Shown: positions 1 through 10,030, numbered from the stretch's first letter. The stretch is 64,000 nt of DNA from Ignavibacteriae bacterium HGW-Ignavibacteriae-1 (GCA_002839825.1 PGYU01000009.1:38767-102766), one strand, 5' to 3'. Program-made: numbers and translations. Notes: generated by a model not told the origin, from the sequence alone.

Positions 1-2276
1 ACGTTTGTTGCGTTAATCACAGTAGAGCTGAAATTACTGAACAATGAAACTTGAACTTGGTATGAATCAGCACCTGTTACAGTTGTCCAAGTCATTTGAC
101 CATCAAGAATCACATCAGTTTCGTTGTCTGCCGGAGTAAGCAATGTAGGAGCTTCAACTTTTGTTTGGAATGTACGTGAATCACTAAGCGGACCTTCACC
201 ATTGTTTGTATTTTGAGCATTTGCTCTCCAATAATATGTTTTGTTGAACATTAAGCCGTTAATTACAGTTGAAGTACCTGCAATTCCACTTGTATTGACA
301 ACAAAAGAAGAGAAATCAGATTGTTCCGAAATTTGAAGTCTGTATGATTCAGCACCATTGACAGCACTCCATGAGAAATTAACGCCGTTTAATTCAACGC
401 CGACTGCATTATTAGCAGGAGCTATAAGTGCAACTTTGCCAAGTGAAGTTACGAATTGGAATACTGAAGAATTTTGTCCTGCATCGTTAGCATTATAACC
501 GATTACTCTCCAAAAATAAGTAGTAACACTATTTAAGTTTGTATAATTGAAAGTAGTAGAAGCAATACCATCTTGGTTGATAACAATATTAGCAAAGTTA
601 ACATCGGTAGCAACTTGAATGCGATAATTAGAAGCACCTGATAATGCAGTCCAAGTGAAAGTTCCGTTCAATGGCGAAACACCTGTAGCATTATTAGCAG
701 GAGTATTCAATACCACTTGACCCAACAAAGTAGTGAAACTTGTGTGAGTTGAGAATGAATTGTAACCTGCAGTTTCGCCGGCTCTGACTCTCCAGAAATA
801 TTGAGTGTTGTTATTCAAGCCTGCGTAAGCATATGTAGTGTTTGCTGAATTAGCATCTACGATGATATTTGTAAAAGTCGAATTTGTAGAAATTTGAACA
901 TTATAAGTAGTAGCACCTGTAACAGCACTCCAAGTCAAGTTGCCCGCCAAAGGCTGTGCAAATGAACCGTTTGAAGGAGTGAGGTTAGTCGGAATACCAA
1001 GAATAGTTCTGAAAGTAACAGTACCGGAAGCATTTCCTTCGCCATCAACATCGCCTGCAAATACTCTAATGAAATAATTAGTATAGTTGCTCAAACCTGA
1101 ATAATTTTGGTTTGTAAGTGCGATATTGTTTACTTCTTGAATAACATTCGTAAACGCTGCATCAGTTGCGATTTGCATACGATATTTTGTAGCACCTGTT
1201 ACAGCAGTCCAAGCAGCATTGCCATTTACGGCTAATCCTTGTGAACCGTCAACGGGAGCTGTGATAACAGGGCTTCCAACTCTAATTCTAAAGTTTCTGG
1301 TAGCTGAAACATCGCCTGTATTAGCGCCGTCTTTAGCTTGAACTTTCCAATAATAAGTTTCGTAATTATCAAAATTTGTGTAATTATAAGAAGTACCTGA
1401 CACATTTGTGCTAACAACCACATTTGTAAATCCCGCATCAGTAGCGATAGTAAGGTCGTAGTTAGCAGCGCCTGAAACCGAGTTCCAAGATAAAGTACCG
1501 CTTTCCATCAAACCTGTTGCGCCGTCCGTCGGGCTAACGAGAGTAACTTGACCTAATTTAGTTTTCCAAGAAACTTCGTCCCAAGCGCCTTCGCCAACGT
1601 CATTAACGCCTCTAACACGAACATAATATGTTGTATTTAAATTCAAACCAGAGTAAGCAACACTTGTACTTGTTGTATTTGTGTTGATAATAGGGCTTGA
1701 AAAATCACTATTTGCAGATAAAACAACGTCATAGTCATCAGCTCCACCGGCTGCATCCCATTCAATATCACCACTCAAAGCATTTCCAACAGAGTTATCT
1801 GCAGGGTCAGTTATATTTGGCTGAGCAGGAACTGAAAAAGCTTCAAGTGTTGCTACGTTTGGAGAAAAAGAGTTCGCTGAGTATGTACGAGTACCGCCTC
1901 CAGCCCAAGTAGCCGTAACGACTGAGTACTCTATATCTTCTGATTTATCCCAAATTCTAAAATGAACTGCTTGTCCGGACACCATCCCGTCAACTACCGC
2001 CGTTTGGTCATTATCGCCCCAAACAGTTATAGAACGATTGTTTGTTCCTGTCCAAACTGTGGCACCAACACAAAGTCCATTGGGTGTATAAACACCTATC
2101 TCATCACCGGCTACTATAGACACACCGCTGATAGTCGGGTTTACCGCTAAAGGCACGATAACCGTCATGTTATTACCCGTGACACTGGTAAAGGTGAAGT
2201 GTACCGGAGTTTGGCTCAATAAAGCCGCTGGTAGCATGAATATTGCTACCAAAACCAAAAGTTTAATAATTCTCAT
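1..2276 (-). CDS. Secreted multi-FN3-like repeat protein, 3' end beyond window
   Basis: Open without a stop from the ATG at 2276 to the left edge (758 codons read by eye). The N-terminus MRIIKLLVLVAIFMLPAALL followed by SQ is a classic signal peptide. After about 150 residues come seven modules of roughly 91-96 residues, each with the pattern W-x-x-V-x-G-A-x-x-Y, then F-x-N/S, then T-x-Y-x-W-R-V, ending in a short PxDGA/PANNA linker. This resembles fibronectin type III domains as found in large adhesins and T9SS cargo of Bacteroidota. The C-terminus lies outside, so a sorting domain cannot be checked. The product is presumably a surface or extracellular binding protein; the ligand is unknown. 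The neighbour at 2552 is divergent, with 275 bp between. The call of a secreted FN3-like repeat protein is strong, the function is open. Confidence 0.8.
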   Translation of the reverse strand, partial: MRIIKLLVLVAIFMLPAALLSQTPVHFTFTSVTGNNMTVIVPLAVNPTISGVSIVAGDEIGVYTPNGLCVGATVWTGTNNRSITVWGDNDQTAVVDGMVSGQAVHFRIWDKSEDIEYSVVTATWAGGGTRTYSANSFSPNVATLEAFSVPAQPNITDPADNSVGNALSGDIEWDAAGGADDYDVVLSANSDFSSPIINTNTTSTSVAYSGLNLNTTYYVRVRGVNDVGEGAWDEVSWKTKLGQVTLVSPTDGATGLMESGTLSWNSVSGAANYDLTIATDAGFTNVVVSTNVSGTSYNYTNFDNYETYYWKVQAKDGANTGDVSATRNFRIRVGSPVITAPVDGSQGLAVNGNAAWTAVTGATKYRMQIATDAAFTNVIQEVNNIALTNQNYSGLSNYTNYFIRVFAGDVDGEGNASGTVTFRTILGIPTNLTPSNGSFAQPLAGNLTWSAVTGATTYNVQISTNSTFTNIIVDANSANTTYAYAGLNNNTQYFWRVRAGETAGYNSFSTHTSFTTLLGQVVLNTPANNATGVSPLNGTFTWTALSGASNYRIQVATDVNFANIVINQDGIASTTFNYTNLNSVTTYFWRVIGYNANDAGQNSSVFQFVTSLGKVALIAPANNAVGVELNGVNFSWSAVNGAESYRLQISEQSDFSSFVVNTSGIAGTSTVINGLMFNKTYYWRANAQNTNNGEGPLSDSRTFQTKVEAPTLLTPADNETDVILDGQMTWTTVTGADSYQVQVSLFSNFSSTVINATN

Positions 2277-2551
2277 AAATGCCCCTTTTAAAATAAAGAA
2301 TGTTATTTTCAAATTGTTATACATAATACCTTAATATATAGAATTTAGTTAAACTTAAAACTCTTATTCTAATGTACTAAAATAAACACATTTTTCGAGT
2401 TTAGCAAATAAAAATTCAAAATTAAAAAAAATCAACTCTATACTAATAAAACTTCCCTACGAAATACAATACTAATAATTGCTTATGTGAATGAAAATGC
2501 TTAAAATTGTAGTTGAAAAATTTGCAAAATTAAAAAATTTAGGAATGTTTA

Positions 2552-5500
2552 ATGAAATTGCGTCTTGCATTGATACTGTTGATGCTTATACCCGCTACTG
2601 TTTTAGCCGGTACAAGAATGTTGAGATTCCCTGATATTCACAATGACAAAATAGCCTTTGTATATAGCGGCGATATTTATATTGCCTCTTCAACAGGTGG
2701 GACTGCTCGCCAATTGACTTCACACTCGGGCAAAGAACTCTTCCCGAAATTTTCTCCTGATGGCAACTGGATTGCCTTCTCGGCAGAATATACCGGCACA
2801 CGCCAAGTATATGTAATGCCTGCTGAAGGTGGAATACCAACACAACTTACATATTATAATGATGTTGGTGTAATGCCTCCGAGAGGTGGATTTGATAATC
2901 AAGTTCTGGGATGGACTACTGACGGAAAGAACGTTTTATTTATCGCCAATCGTACTCCTTGGAGCAAACGAAATGGTAAATATTATACTGTACCTGTCGA
3001 AGGTGGATTGGAAACCCCACTACCATTAATCGAAGGTGGATATGCAGATTACTCTCCCGATGGTACTAAATTGGCTTTTACCCCAATAGCTCGCGAATGG
3101 CGGACATGGAAGAGACATCGCGGTGGACGAGCTCAAGATGTTTGGATTTATGATTTGAAAACGATGAATGCCGAGCAAATAACAAACCATTTAATGACTG
3201 ATAACATGCCTGTATGGTATGGCGACAAGGTTTATTTCACTTCCGACAGAGATTTCACTCTCAATATATTTGCCTATGATACTAAAACAAAATCTACCGA
3301 AAAAATCACAAGTCATGACGATTTCGATGTTCTATGGCCCTCAAGTGGTCCCGGCGGGATAGTTTATCAAGCAGGTGGCAGAATTTGGAGACTCAATCCC
3401 GATACTAAAAGCACCCAAGCATTAACTATCAACGTTGCAAACGACGGCGGATTATCAGTTCCTTATTTCAAAAATGTCAAAAGCAACATCCAATCCGCTA
3501 CAATATCTGCAAATGGCAAGCGAGCAGTTTTTGATGCACGCGGAGATTTATTTTCAGTTCCGGCAAAAATCGGCGAAACTTATAATTTGTCGAAAACTTC
3601 AGGAGTGCGCGAAATATATCCTACTTGGTCACCCGACGGCAAAACGATTGCATATTATTCAGATGCAACAGGCGAATACGAACTTTATACCATTAATAAT
3701 GATGGCTCGGAAAAACCTAAGCAAATCACAAAGAATTCAAACCGCTGGAGATTCGCTCCTACATGGTCGCCCGACAGCAAGAAAATGGCTTACGGTGATA
3801 AAGACCAAATGCTCAGATGGATTGATATGTCAAACGGCAAAATCACGGATGTTGACCACGGGCTATATACCGATATGACTTTCTACCGCTGGTCGCCCGA
3901 CAGTAAATGGATTGTATATGTAAAGGAAAGCGAAAACTTCCTGACACAAATTTACGTTTACTCTCTCGACCAGAACAAAACATTTATGCTTACAGACGGA
4001 TTTGCCAATAATTACGACCCGGTATTTTCCGATGACGGGAAATATATGTTCTTTTTGTCAAATCGTGATTACAACATGTCTTTTTCCGGCTACGAATTCG
4101 ATTATTTTTATACCAATCCTACCAAGATTTATTATGCCGCACTCGATGAGGGCATTCCGGCAGTTTTTGAGTATAAAACTGATGAAATCGAAAAAAGTGC
4201 CTATGACAAAAAAACTGATGAAAACGTAGTTGTGAAAATCAAACAAGAGAACTTTGCTCGTCGAATTCAAAGCCTTCCTCTTGCAAATGCAGGATACGGG
4301 AATTTGTCATTCTTTAAAGGTAAGTTATATTACCAGAAAAATTCATCTCTTATGCAATATGATTTAGCCGAAAGTAAAGAAAGCGAAATCATGGCGGGCG
4401 TTCAAACTTACGAAATTTCGGCTGATGGTTCATCAATACTCTATCTATCGGGTGGTTCGTGGGGGATTTGCAAAAACAGCCCTAGCCAAAAAGCCGAAGA
4501 CGGCAATCTCGATATGGAAAATGTGATAATGCGTATCGAGCCCCAAGCAGAATGGAAGCAAATTTATGCAGATGCTTGGAGATTGATGAGAGATTGGTTC
4601 TACGACCCAAACATGCACGGCTACGATTGGGAACAAATCCGCAAAAAATATGAGCAACTATTACCATCTGTGGCACATCGCAATGATTTGGATTTCATCC
4701 TCGGCGAATTAATCGGCGAAGTCAATGCCGGACATACATATGTCAATTCAGGCGATGAAGAACAAGTCGAGAGATTCGAAGGCGGAATGTTGGGAGCAGA
4801 ATTTGCAAATGATGGCAGCAAATATTACAAAATCGAAAAGATTTTTGAAGGTGAAAATTGGCACGATGTATGGCGTTCGCCGCTTACCGAAATCGGTGTG
4901 GATGTCAAACAAGGCGATTATTTAATCAGCATTGATGGCGAAGAAGTCTTGACAAAGGAAAATCCATACAAATATTTGCAAAATAAAGCCGGAAAAGTAG
5001 TTACAATTCAAGTAAACAGCAAGCCCGACAAAGCCGGAGCGCGCGAATACAAAATCAAAACAATCAATTCCGAATCTGAACTTCGCTTCTTAGATTGGGT
5101 CACCAAAAATCGTGAATATGTTGCCGAGAAATCCGGTGGCAAAATCGGCTACATTTGGCTGCCAAACACACATATTGAAGGTAATCGCGAACTTTATCGT
5201 TGGTTCTACCCACAAGTGGACAAAGATGCCTTAATTTTTGATGACCGTTGGAATGGTGGCGGATTTATCCCGAGCATGATGATAAAACTACTCGAACGCC
5301 GAGTATTGAATTATTGGGCGAGACGAGGATTGGACCCATTGCCCGACCCGACTTTTTCGCACAAAGGTCCGAAAGCATGTCTGATTAACGGATACTCAAG
5401 TTCGGGTGGCGATGCTTTCCCCTACTATTTCAAGTCATTAGGGCTTGGGAAATTAATCGGGACTCGTACTTGGGGCGGATTGATAGGCATTTCCGGCAAT

Positions 5501-5743
5501 CCTGCATTCGTTGATGGCGGACATTTGAACATACCAACATTTAGAATTATGGACCCTGACGGCAATTGGATAATCGAAAATCACGGTGTCGAGCCCGACA
5601 TTGAAGTCGTTGACCGCCCTGATTTGACTGCGAAGGGAATAGACCCATCGCTTGATAAAGCAATTGAAGTATTGCTTGAAGAACTAAGATTGAATCCTGT
5701 GAAGAAAATCACAGTGCCTCCTGCTCCTGATGAATCAAAATAA
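2552..5743 (+). CDS. Tricorn protease homolog (secreted S41-family peptidase)
   Basis: 1063 residues, close to the usual tricorn length. Signal peptide MKLRLALILLMLIPATVLAG. Residues about 25-330 and 330-640 carry WD40/PD40-type propeller blades (repeated FSPDG, WSPDG/WSPDS motifs), then a tricorn C1 helical domain with GEVNAGH (His728, expected charge-relay His), a PDZ domain near 760-850 and a C-terminal S41 core. The serine cluster GYSSSGGD (Ser949-951, Asp954) and Glu1014 in NHGVEPD match the tricorn nucleophile and glutamate regions. The Ser that precedes the His in archaeal tricorn is Gly here. Family members degrade peptides; a signal peptide implies a periplasmic or outer location. 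The lipoprotein at 5799 follows after 55 bp and is probably co-transcribed. Confidence 0.93.
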   Translation: MKLRLALILLMLIPATVLAGTRMLRFPDIHNDKIAFVYSGDIYIASSTGGTARQLTSHSGKELFPKFSPDGNWIAFSAEYTGTRQVYVMPAEGGIPTQLTYYNDVGVMPPRGGFDNQVLGWTTDGKNVLFIANRTPWSKRNGKYYTVPVEGGLETPLPLIEGGYADYSPDGTKLAFTPIAREWRTWKRHRGGRAQDVWIYDLKTMNAEQITNHLMTDNMPVWYGDKVYFTSDRDFTLNIFAYDTKTKSTEKITSHDDFDVLWPSSGPGGIVYQAGGRIWRLNPDTKSTQALTINVANDGGLSVPYFKNVKSNIQSATISANGKRAVFDARGDLFSVPAKIGETYNLSKTSGVREIYPTWSPDGKTIAYYSDATGEYELYTINNDGSEKPKQITKNSNRWRFAPTWSPDSKKMAYGDKDQMLRWIDMSNGKITDVDHGLYTDMTFYRWSPDSKWIVYVKESENFLTQIYVYSLDQNKTFMLTDGFANNYDPVFSDDGKYMFFLSNRDYNMSFSGYEFDYFYTNPTKIYYAALDEGIPAVFEYKTDEIEKSAYDKKTDENVVVKIKQENFARRIQSLPLANAGYGNLSFFKGKLYYQKNSSLMQYDLAESKESEIMAGVQTYEISADGSSILYLSGGSWGICKNSPSQKAEDGNLDMENVIMRIEPQAEWKQIYADAWRLMRDWFYDPNMHGYDWEQIRKKYEQLLPSVAHRNDLDFILGELIGEVNAGHTYVNSGDEEQVERFEGGMLGAEFANDGSKYYKIEKIFEGENWHDVWRSPLTEIGVDVKQGDYLISIDGEEVLTKENPYKYLQNKAGKVVTIQVNSKPDKAGAREYKIKTINSESELRFLDWVTKNREYVAEKSGGKIGYIWLPNTHIEGNRELYRWFYPQVDKDALIFDDRWNGGGFIPSMMIKLLERRVLNYWARRGLDPLPDPTFSHKGPKACLINGYSSSGGDAFPYYFKSLGLGKLIGTRTWGGLIGISGNPAFVDGGHLNIPTFRIMDPDGNWIIENHGVEPDIEVVDRPDLTAKGIDPSLDKAIEVLLEELRLNPVKKITVPPAPDESK

Positions 5744-5798
5744 TAAATTGTAAAAACGTTAATAGTCTTTTTGAGTAATATATTTTTGAAGGATAAAT

Positions 5799-6434
5799 AT
5801 GAAAAATTTACTGATTTTATTTGCAAGTATCGCTTTATTCATCTCTTGTGGTGAAAAGGAGAAAGAAGCAGAAACAGACCCAAATGCAGATATGACAAAT
5901 GTGGACCCGCATCTCGGGGTAATGCCTGACAATACGCATATGCTTGACCAATTGGCTACCGGCGAACCTGATTTCGACCCCGAAGACCCGTCTTTGAAAT
6001 TGTCGAATTTGACTTTCACGGCTCCGAGCACTTGGATTCGCGAAGCACCGTCGTCCTCGATGAGAGTGGTGCAATATGCCCTGAAAGCGGATAATTCGCT
6101 AAAAGTTACGGGATTCTTTTTTGGCGAACAAGATTTGGCAGCCGATAATATCGAACGTTGGAAAAATGAATTCAACAAACTTGATAATTCGTCCGTTATT
6201 AAAATGAAAGACGGCAAGACCGATTTCGTGATTTTGGAAGGCACTTATAATCTCAAGCCTTTCCCGATGGCACAGGAATTTGTTCCGACTGCTGATTATA
6301 TGGTACTTGCGGCAATCGTTCCGTCATCGGAAGGACCGTATTACTTCAAAGTCTTCGGACCAAAATCAGTATTGAGCAAAGAAATTGACACTTTCAAAAC
6401 CTTTTTGAACAGCGTCAGAGTCGAAAGTATGTAA
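5799..6434 (+). CDS. Lipoprotein of unknown function
   Basis: 211 residues. It begins with a hydrophobic segment ending in a lipobox (LFISC, Cys17), followed by a charged linker (GEKEKEAETD), so it should be a lipid-anchored envelope protein. The mature part contains LTFTAPSTWIREAPSSSMR and ends with FLNSVRVES. The APxxWxxExPSSxMR pattern recalls small Planctomycete/FCB lipoproteins annotated only as hypothetical; I do not recognise a named domain. AGGA precedes the start at suitable distance. It lies 55 bp behind the tricorn homolog and ahead of a strong terminator, so the two probably form one operon, which suggests but does not prove a shared periplasmic role. Confidence 0.75.
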   Translation: MKNLLILFASIALFISCGEKEKEAETDPNADMTNVDPHLGVMPDNTHMLDQLATGEPDFDPEDPSLKLSNLTFTAPSTWIREAPSSSMRVVQYALKADNSLKVTGFFFGEQDLAADNIERWKNEFNKLDNSSVIKMKDGKTDFVILEGTYNLKPFPMAQEFVPTADYMVLAAIVPSSEGPYYFKVFGPKSVLSKEIDTFKTFLNSVRVESM

Positions 6435-6460
6435 ACGCATTTTGAAATAATTTTACTAAA

Positions 6461-6492
6461 TAGCTGCCTACAAAGGGTAGCTATTTTTTTTT
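6461..6492 (+). terminator. Intrinsic terminator after the tricorn/lipoprotein operon
   Basis: TAGCTGCC (6461-6468) pairs with GGTAGCTA (6476-6483), eight pairs with one G-U, followed directly by nine T. It sits 27 bp behind the lipoprotein stop. Confidence 0.85.
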
Positions 6493-6520
6493 ATATTTAT
6501 GGTGGGCTTAAATTTATAGA

Positions 6521-6577
6521 AAAGTAAAATAAGAAAATCGCTAATTTACTTTAACAGTGCTAAAGTAAAATAAGAAA
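6521..6577. repeat. Direct repeat pair AAAGTAAAATAAGAAA with an embedded palindrome
   Basis: The 16-mer AAAGTAAAATAAGAAA occurs at 6521-6536 and again at 6562-6577 (41 bp apart). The second copy forms the right arm of a perfect 9-bp inverted repeat, TTTACTTTA (6545-6553) / TAAAGTAAA (6561-6569), loop ACAGTGC. The 11-base core AAAGTAAAATA recurs as another pair at 43265 and 43325. It lies between two convergent genes, so it is not an obvious promoter. Confidence 0.6.
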
Positions 6578-6666
6578 CTTTAATTTGGATTAATTCAGTT
6601 ATTAAGAATTACTTAACAACTGCTTGTTTACAAAGTGGTTGATTTGTTTAGATAAATATGGCTCTC

Positions 6667-7413
6667 TCACAAAAAGCGTGACATACTCCCGAGCAGAATC
6701 GGTTCAACGGACAAGAATGGTTCAGCATATTTCACCCCGCATAATCCGCCGAAATACCGAGCACGTGCAAATAATTCCTCCATGAATTCAGGGCTCGACA
6801 AACGTGTACGTGGTTCGTTTTCGTACTGACCCGGCACAAAAACTTGCGATGAAAAAGCTTTGATTGCTTGCATTTTAATATCATGAACGTCGGAAATGTC
6901 CACGAAAAAGTCCGGCAAACGCGGGAATTGATAGGCTTGCTGATAACAAAAGATTCGGCGAGTGCGGAAAATATCTTGTGATTTGCCATCGTCTTCAGTG
7001 GCAAATTTGCGTAAGCCACTCTTGAACATCGCATCTCGGAACAATCTGTGCGTATTTTCGTGGTCGGGGTGCCTTTCGAACCAAGGATGAATGAGAATGA
7101 TTTTCGGGCGATACTTCCTAATAGTTTGAACCATTGTGTATAGATGCTCTTCGTCAATTTTTATGAATCCATCGCGGAATCCAAGATTGATTCTGTTGTG
7201 GACGCCAAGTATTTTAGCAGCTTCCTCAGCTTCGCGAAGCCGCAACTCATCACTGCCGCGAGTACCCATTTCGCCTTTGGTGCAATCCACAAGAACTACT
7301 TTTTTGCCTTCCGATGTCAGCTTGGCAATAGTGCCACCACAGCATAATTCGGCATCGTCGGGATGGGCGCCGATAACCATGCAATCATAATCACCCGGGA
7401 ATTGGTCTGTCAT
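6667..7413 (-). CDS. bshB1: Bacillithiol biosynthesis deacetylase BshB1
   Basis: 248 residues, the normal length. The PIG-L/LmbE family zinc motif AHPDD is at residues 16-20 and the second metal motif HPDH at 115-118. The segment GTRGSDELRLREAEEAA and the ending FGGLCGVKYAEPFLS are typical of the BshB1 subfamily. It removes the acetyl group from GlcNAc-malate to give GlcN-malate, the second step of bacillithiol synthesis in the cytoplasm. bshA and bshC are not in this window. A membrane protein gene lies 9 bp upstream on the same strand, so the two are likely co-transcribed. The subfamily assignment is firm; related BshB2 and generic LmbE deacetylases are the alternatives. Confidence 0.9.
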   Translation of the reverse strand: MTDQFPGDYDCMVIGAHPDDAELCCGGTIAKLTSEGKKVVLVDCTKGEMGTRGSDELRLREAEEAAKILGVHNRINLGFRDGFIKIDEEHLYTMVQTIRKYRPKIILIHPWFERHPDHENTHRLFRDAMFKSGLRKFATEDDGKSQDIFRTRRIFCYQQAYQFPRLPDFFVDISDVHDIKMQAIKAFSSQVFVPGQYENEPRTRLSSPEFMEELFARARYFGGLCGVKYAEPFLSVEPILLGSMSRFL

Positions 7414-7422
7414 CTATATTGC

Positions 7423-8427
7423 CTACTCTCTTTTTTCTGAAATTCTTTCGGGTTTTGGCGACCTGATATAAGCACGGAGCAAGTTTTCGATTTCCTTGGA
7501 ATTGCCGAATTCGTCCGATAATATATAATTGCCTGCATATTGATTTTCCTTGTTATTGTCATGTTCGGACTCGTTTTCATTCCGGCTATACATTACCGAG
7601 AAAGCGTATGTAAGCAAAACCGAAAATTCAAGCCCAAGTGCAAAAAATACAAGCGATGGTTGAGTAGAAGGAATAAATTTCAACCCTCTCATTCCAATAA
7701 TTATAATCAGCACCGCAGCACCAATATAAACCAAGCCCAGAATTACGTTGCTATATTTTTCGGTAAAATAGAACCTGAGATAGAATTTGAGCCCGCTCCA
7801 TGGGTGAAAAATCTTGTATCCAACACTGCCATGCGACCAAAACAATACTTTTTGGAGCGACGCAACGTCTTCGTGAAGCAAATTCCAACGTTCGGCAAAA
7901 TCATGAGCTGCACGTGTATCTGCGGTTTTAATTTCGTTCATCAATTCACGGTTTTCGTCGGTTGAATAAAATCCGTGAATTTTATAATGAATGGTATCTA
8001 GCACATGAATAATTTCTCGCTCAATTTTATGTCGGATTAGCCCTAACACAACGGGCATAAATGATGAAATAATCAATGTAATCCATAATGAAAATAGCGA
8101 AATTGGCAAAATGAGCGATAAAGTCGGGTTGAACCAATATCGCGATTCTTGCGGAGTACCGATATAAATATCAATTGCCCACGATGAATAGTAGGATGTA
8201 TTTTTTTCTGTACTTTTGGTATCTTTCAGTATATTTATCGGCTGTCCCGAATTATACACTTTGCCTTCGAGATATTTTTCAATAACATTTTCTTCCATTA
8301 TCTTCAAAGTTGCATGGAACGCAAAGAAAAGTATAACCGAGAAAATGAGCATAAATATCAAATACTGACCAAGGTTGTGGTCAGTTAATTTATAATATAA
8401 TTGCCTATCTGTTTTAGAATTTTCCAT
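7423..8427 (-). CDS. Four-helix membrane protein, unknown function
   Basis: 334 residues with hydrophobic segments at about 20-41, 103-132, 226-246 and 257-280, a soluble loop of about 60 residues after the first helix and about 90 residues between helices 2 and 3. The C-terminus is polar (NENESEHDNNKEN). I see no catalytic motif and recognise no family. It lies immediately upstream of bshB1 (9 bp), so it is probably transcribed with it, but nothing in the sequence ties it to thiol metabolism. The start at 8427 (MENSKTDRQL) is the only sensible ATG before the first helix. Confidence 0.7.
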   Translation of the reverse strand: MENSKTDRQLYYKLTDHNLGQYLIFMLIFSVILFFAFHATLKIMEENVIEKYLEGKVYNSGQPINILKDTKSTEKNTSYYSSWAIDIYIGTPQESRYWFNPTLSLILPISLFSLWITLIISSFMPVVLGLIRHKIEREIIHVLDTIHYKIHGFYSTDENRELMNEIKTADTRAAHDFAERWNLLHEDVASLQKVLFWSHGSVGYKIFHPWSGLKFYLRFYFTEKYSNVILGLVYIGAAVLIIIIGMRGLKFIPSTQPSLVFFALGLEFSVLLTYAFSVMYSRNENESEHDNNKENQYAGNYILSDEFGNSKEIENLLRAYIRSPKPERISEKRE

Positions 8428-8537
8428 ATATATATTGTTTTAACGTATGAGCTGTAATTACCGTGCCAAAATAATAAAAATATACAAATCATGTCCAATA
8501 AATTATCGTATTTTGGTAAAAATTAACAAAGACACAA

Positions 8538-9689
8538 ATGAAAATTTATTTAAATAACGGTTCGACGAGTTTTCCGAAGCCTGCCGAGGTTACGGAAGCG
8601 ATTATTGAGCATTTTCAATCTTTGCCCGGAAATTACGGACGAAGTGGCATAGACAAAGGCAAAGGCTCGATTGTTAGCATTACAAGGGCTTTGATTTCCG
8701 ATTTCTTTAACGCTTCGGAATCGCACAATCTTGTATTCACTTCAGGAAGCACCGAAGCACTAAATTTGGCTATTCTCGGTTCAATCACAGAAAAGTGCCA
8801 CATCGTAACGACTGCTATCGAGCATAATTCGGTTTACAGACCCTTAGACAAACTTAAGCAAGATTATGGAATTGAATTGACAATCGTTGCTTGTGATGAA
8901 TATGGCAATGTTGCGACGGATGATATCGAGAAAGCAATCAAAGCAGACACAAAGATGCTTGTCATCAATCATTGCTCTAATATTACAGGAGCGATAACTG
9001 ATATTCAAACTGTCTCGGAAATTGCCGAACGGCATGACTGCATCTTAGTGATTGACGGTTCGCAATCAGCAGGTGTAATCCCAATTGATTTGCAGAAAAT
9101 AAATTGCCACTATTTTGCATTTACCGGACATAAATCATTGTATGGTTTACAAGGGTGCGGCGGCTTGTTCATACGTAAAGACCAAAATCCCCAACCACTC
9201 AAATTTGGCGGCACAGGATTCAAGAGCGATTCCTTGAGCCAACCACAAGAGATGCCATATAAATACGAATCCGGCACGATGAACATTCCCGGAATTGTCT
9301 CGCTAAATGCCGGAATCGAGTGGATAATGGCGACAGGAATTGACAAAATTCATGCGAGAAAAGTAGCAATCATTAAAAAAATGGTTGATTCGATTGCAGA
9401 TTATCGCGGTATCAAACTATATTATTCGAGCATTAACAATAGCGATACACTCTTGAGCTTTAATATCGGCAAATTACTACCTGATGAAGTGCATTATTGG
9501 CTCGAGACAAATTACGATATTATTGCTCGGTCCGGATTGATGTGTTCGCCGGTCATTCGGAAATATATTGGGACTGCACCACTCGGTGCAGTCAGAATCA
9601 GTCCATCCTTCTTCACTACCGATGAAGAAGTAGATTATACAATCAATGCAATCAAAAAAATTGCGGATAATGAAGAAAATTTGATATGA
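8538..9689 (+). CDS. Cysteine desulfurase family protein (class V aminotransferase fold)
   Basis: 383 residues, PLP-dependent. Visible landmarks: TSGSTEALN (68-76), His95 in IEHNS, Asp173 in VIDGSQSAG, the PLP lysine in FTGHKS (Lys199), and the C-terminal Cys336 in RSGLMCSP followed by AVRISPSFF. The late Cys loop and the RSGxxCxP signature fit the NifS-like subfamily often annotated as class V aminotransferase or cysteine desulfurase of the EF2568 type, rather than IscS or SufS proper. It would release sulfur from cysteine to a carrier. Its stop overlaps the start of the 96-residue gene at 9686 (ATGA), so translation is coupled. No other Fe-S assembly genes are present nearby. Confidence 0.85.
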   Translation: MKIYLNNGSTSFPKPAEVTEAIIEHFQSLPGNYGRSGIDKGKGSIVSITRALISDFFNASESHNLVFTSGSTEALNLAILGSITEKCHIVTTAIEHNSVYRPLDKLKQDYGIELTIVACDEYGNVATDDIEKAIKADTKMLVINHCSNITGAITDIQTVSEIAERHDCILVIDGSQSAGVIPIDLQKINCHYFAFTGHKSLYGLQGCGGLFIRKDQNPQPLKFGGTGFKSDSLSQPQEMPYKYESGTMNIPGIVSLNAGIEWIMATGIDKIHARKVAIIKKMVDSIADYRGIKLYYSSINNSDTLLSFNIGKLLPDEVHYWLETNYDIIARSGLMCSPVIRKYIGTAPLGAVRISPSFFTTDEEVDYTINAIKKIADNEENLI

Positions 9690-9976
9690 AAGTCGTGTAT
9701 TTTGAATATGAGGAAGGCTGTTTGGAAGGTTGTAACGTTTATTCAGCCTATTTGGATGATTCTATCAACAAGAATTTTATAGATTACTTGGCAAAATTGG
9801 GCAAACTCGTTTACATCACGGATATGAAAAAACCTGTATTTAAAGTAATTGTGCGGGGAAAATATACGATGAAGGGCAACGAAAATGACGACCACTTTTT
9901 GATAATTTTGCCTGAAGGCGAGGACATTAGCCCTCTTCTTACAATAAAAGAATTTATAGCTTCCTATGTCGGATAA
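9686..9976 (+). CDS. Small protein translationally coupled to the desulfurase
   Basis: 96 residues, start overlapping the desulfurase stop by four bases. It opens MKVVYFEYEEGC and contains a Cys-x3-Cys pair (Cys12, Cys16), then a predicted beta-alpha-beta pattern with IVRGKYTMKG and a hydrophobic strand FLIILPEG. I recognise no family. It recalls small DUF3343-type Se/S carrier-like proteins only in size and context; I see no sequence match. The coupling and the two early cysteines make a sulfur acceptor or partner of the desulfurase a reasonable inference. Confidence 0.65.
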   Translation: MKVVYFEYEEGCLEGCNVYSAYLDDSINKNFIDYLAKLGKLVYITDMKKPVFKVIVRGKYTMKGNENDDHFLIILPEGEDISPLLTIKEFIASYVG

Positions 9977-10030
9977 ATCAAATTTTTCCTTAAATTAGAT
10001 GATTATAAAAAAACAAACGGTTGAATTCTT

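Noticed and set aside
2277..2551. Regulatory element between the two divergent genes
   Set aside because: AT-rich, with a loose ATACTAATAA repeat (near 2442 and 2470), but no exact promoter, terminator or hairpin that I could support.
3435..3878. 147-codon ORF in another frame of the tricorn gene
   Set aside because: Runs inside a well-supported coding sequence without ribosome binding site; a shadow frame.
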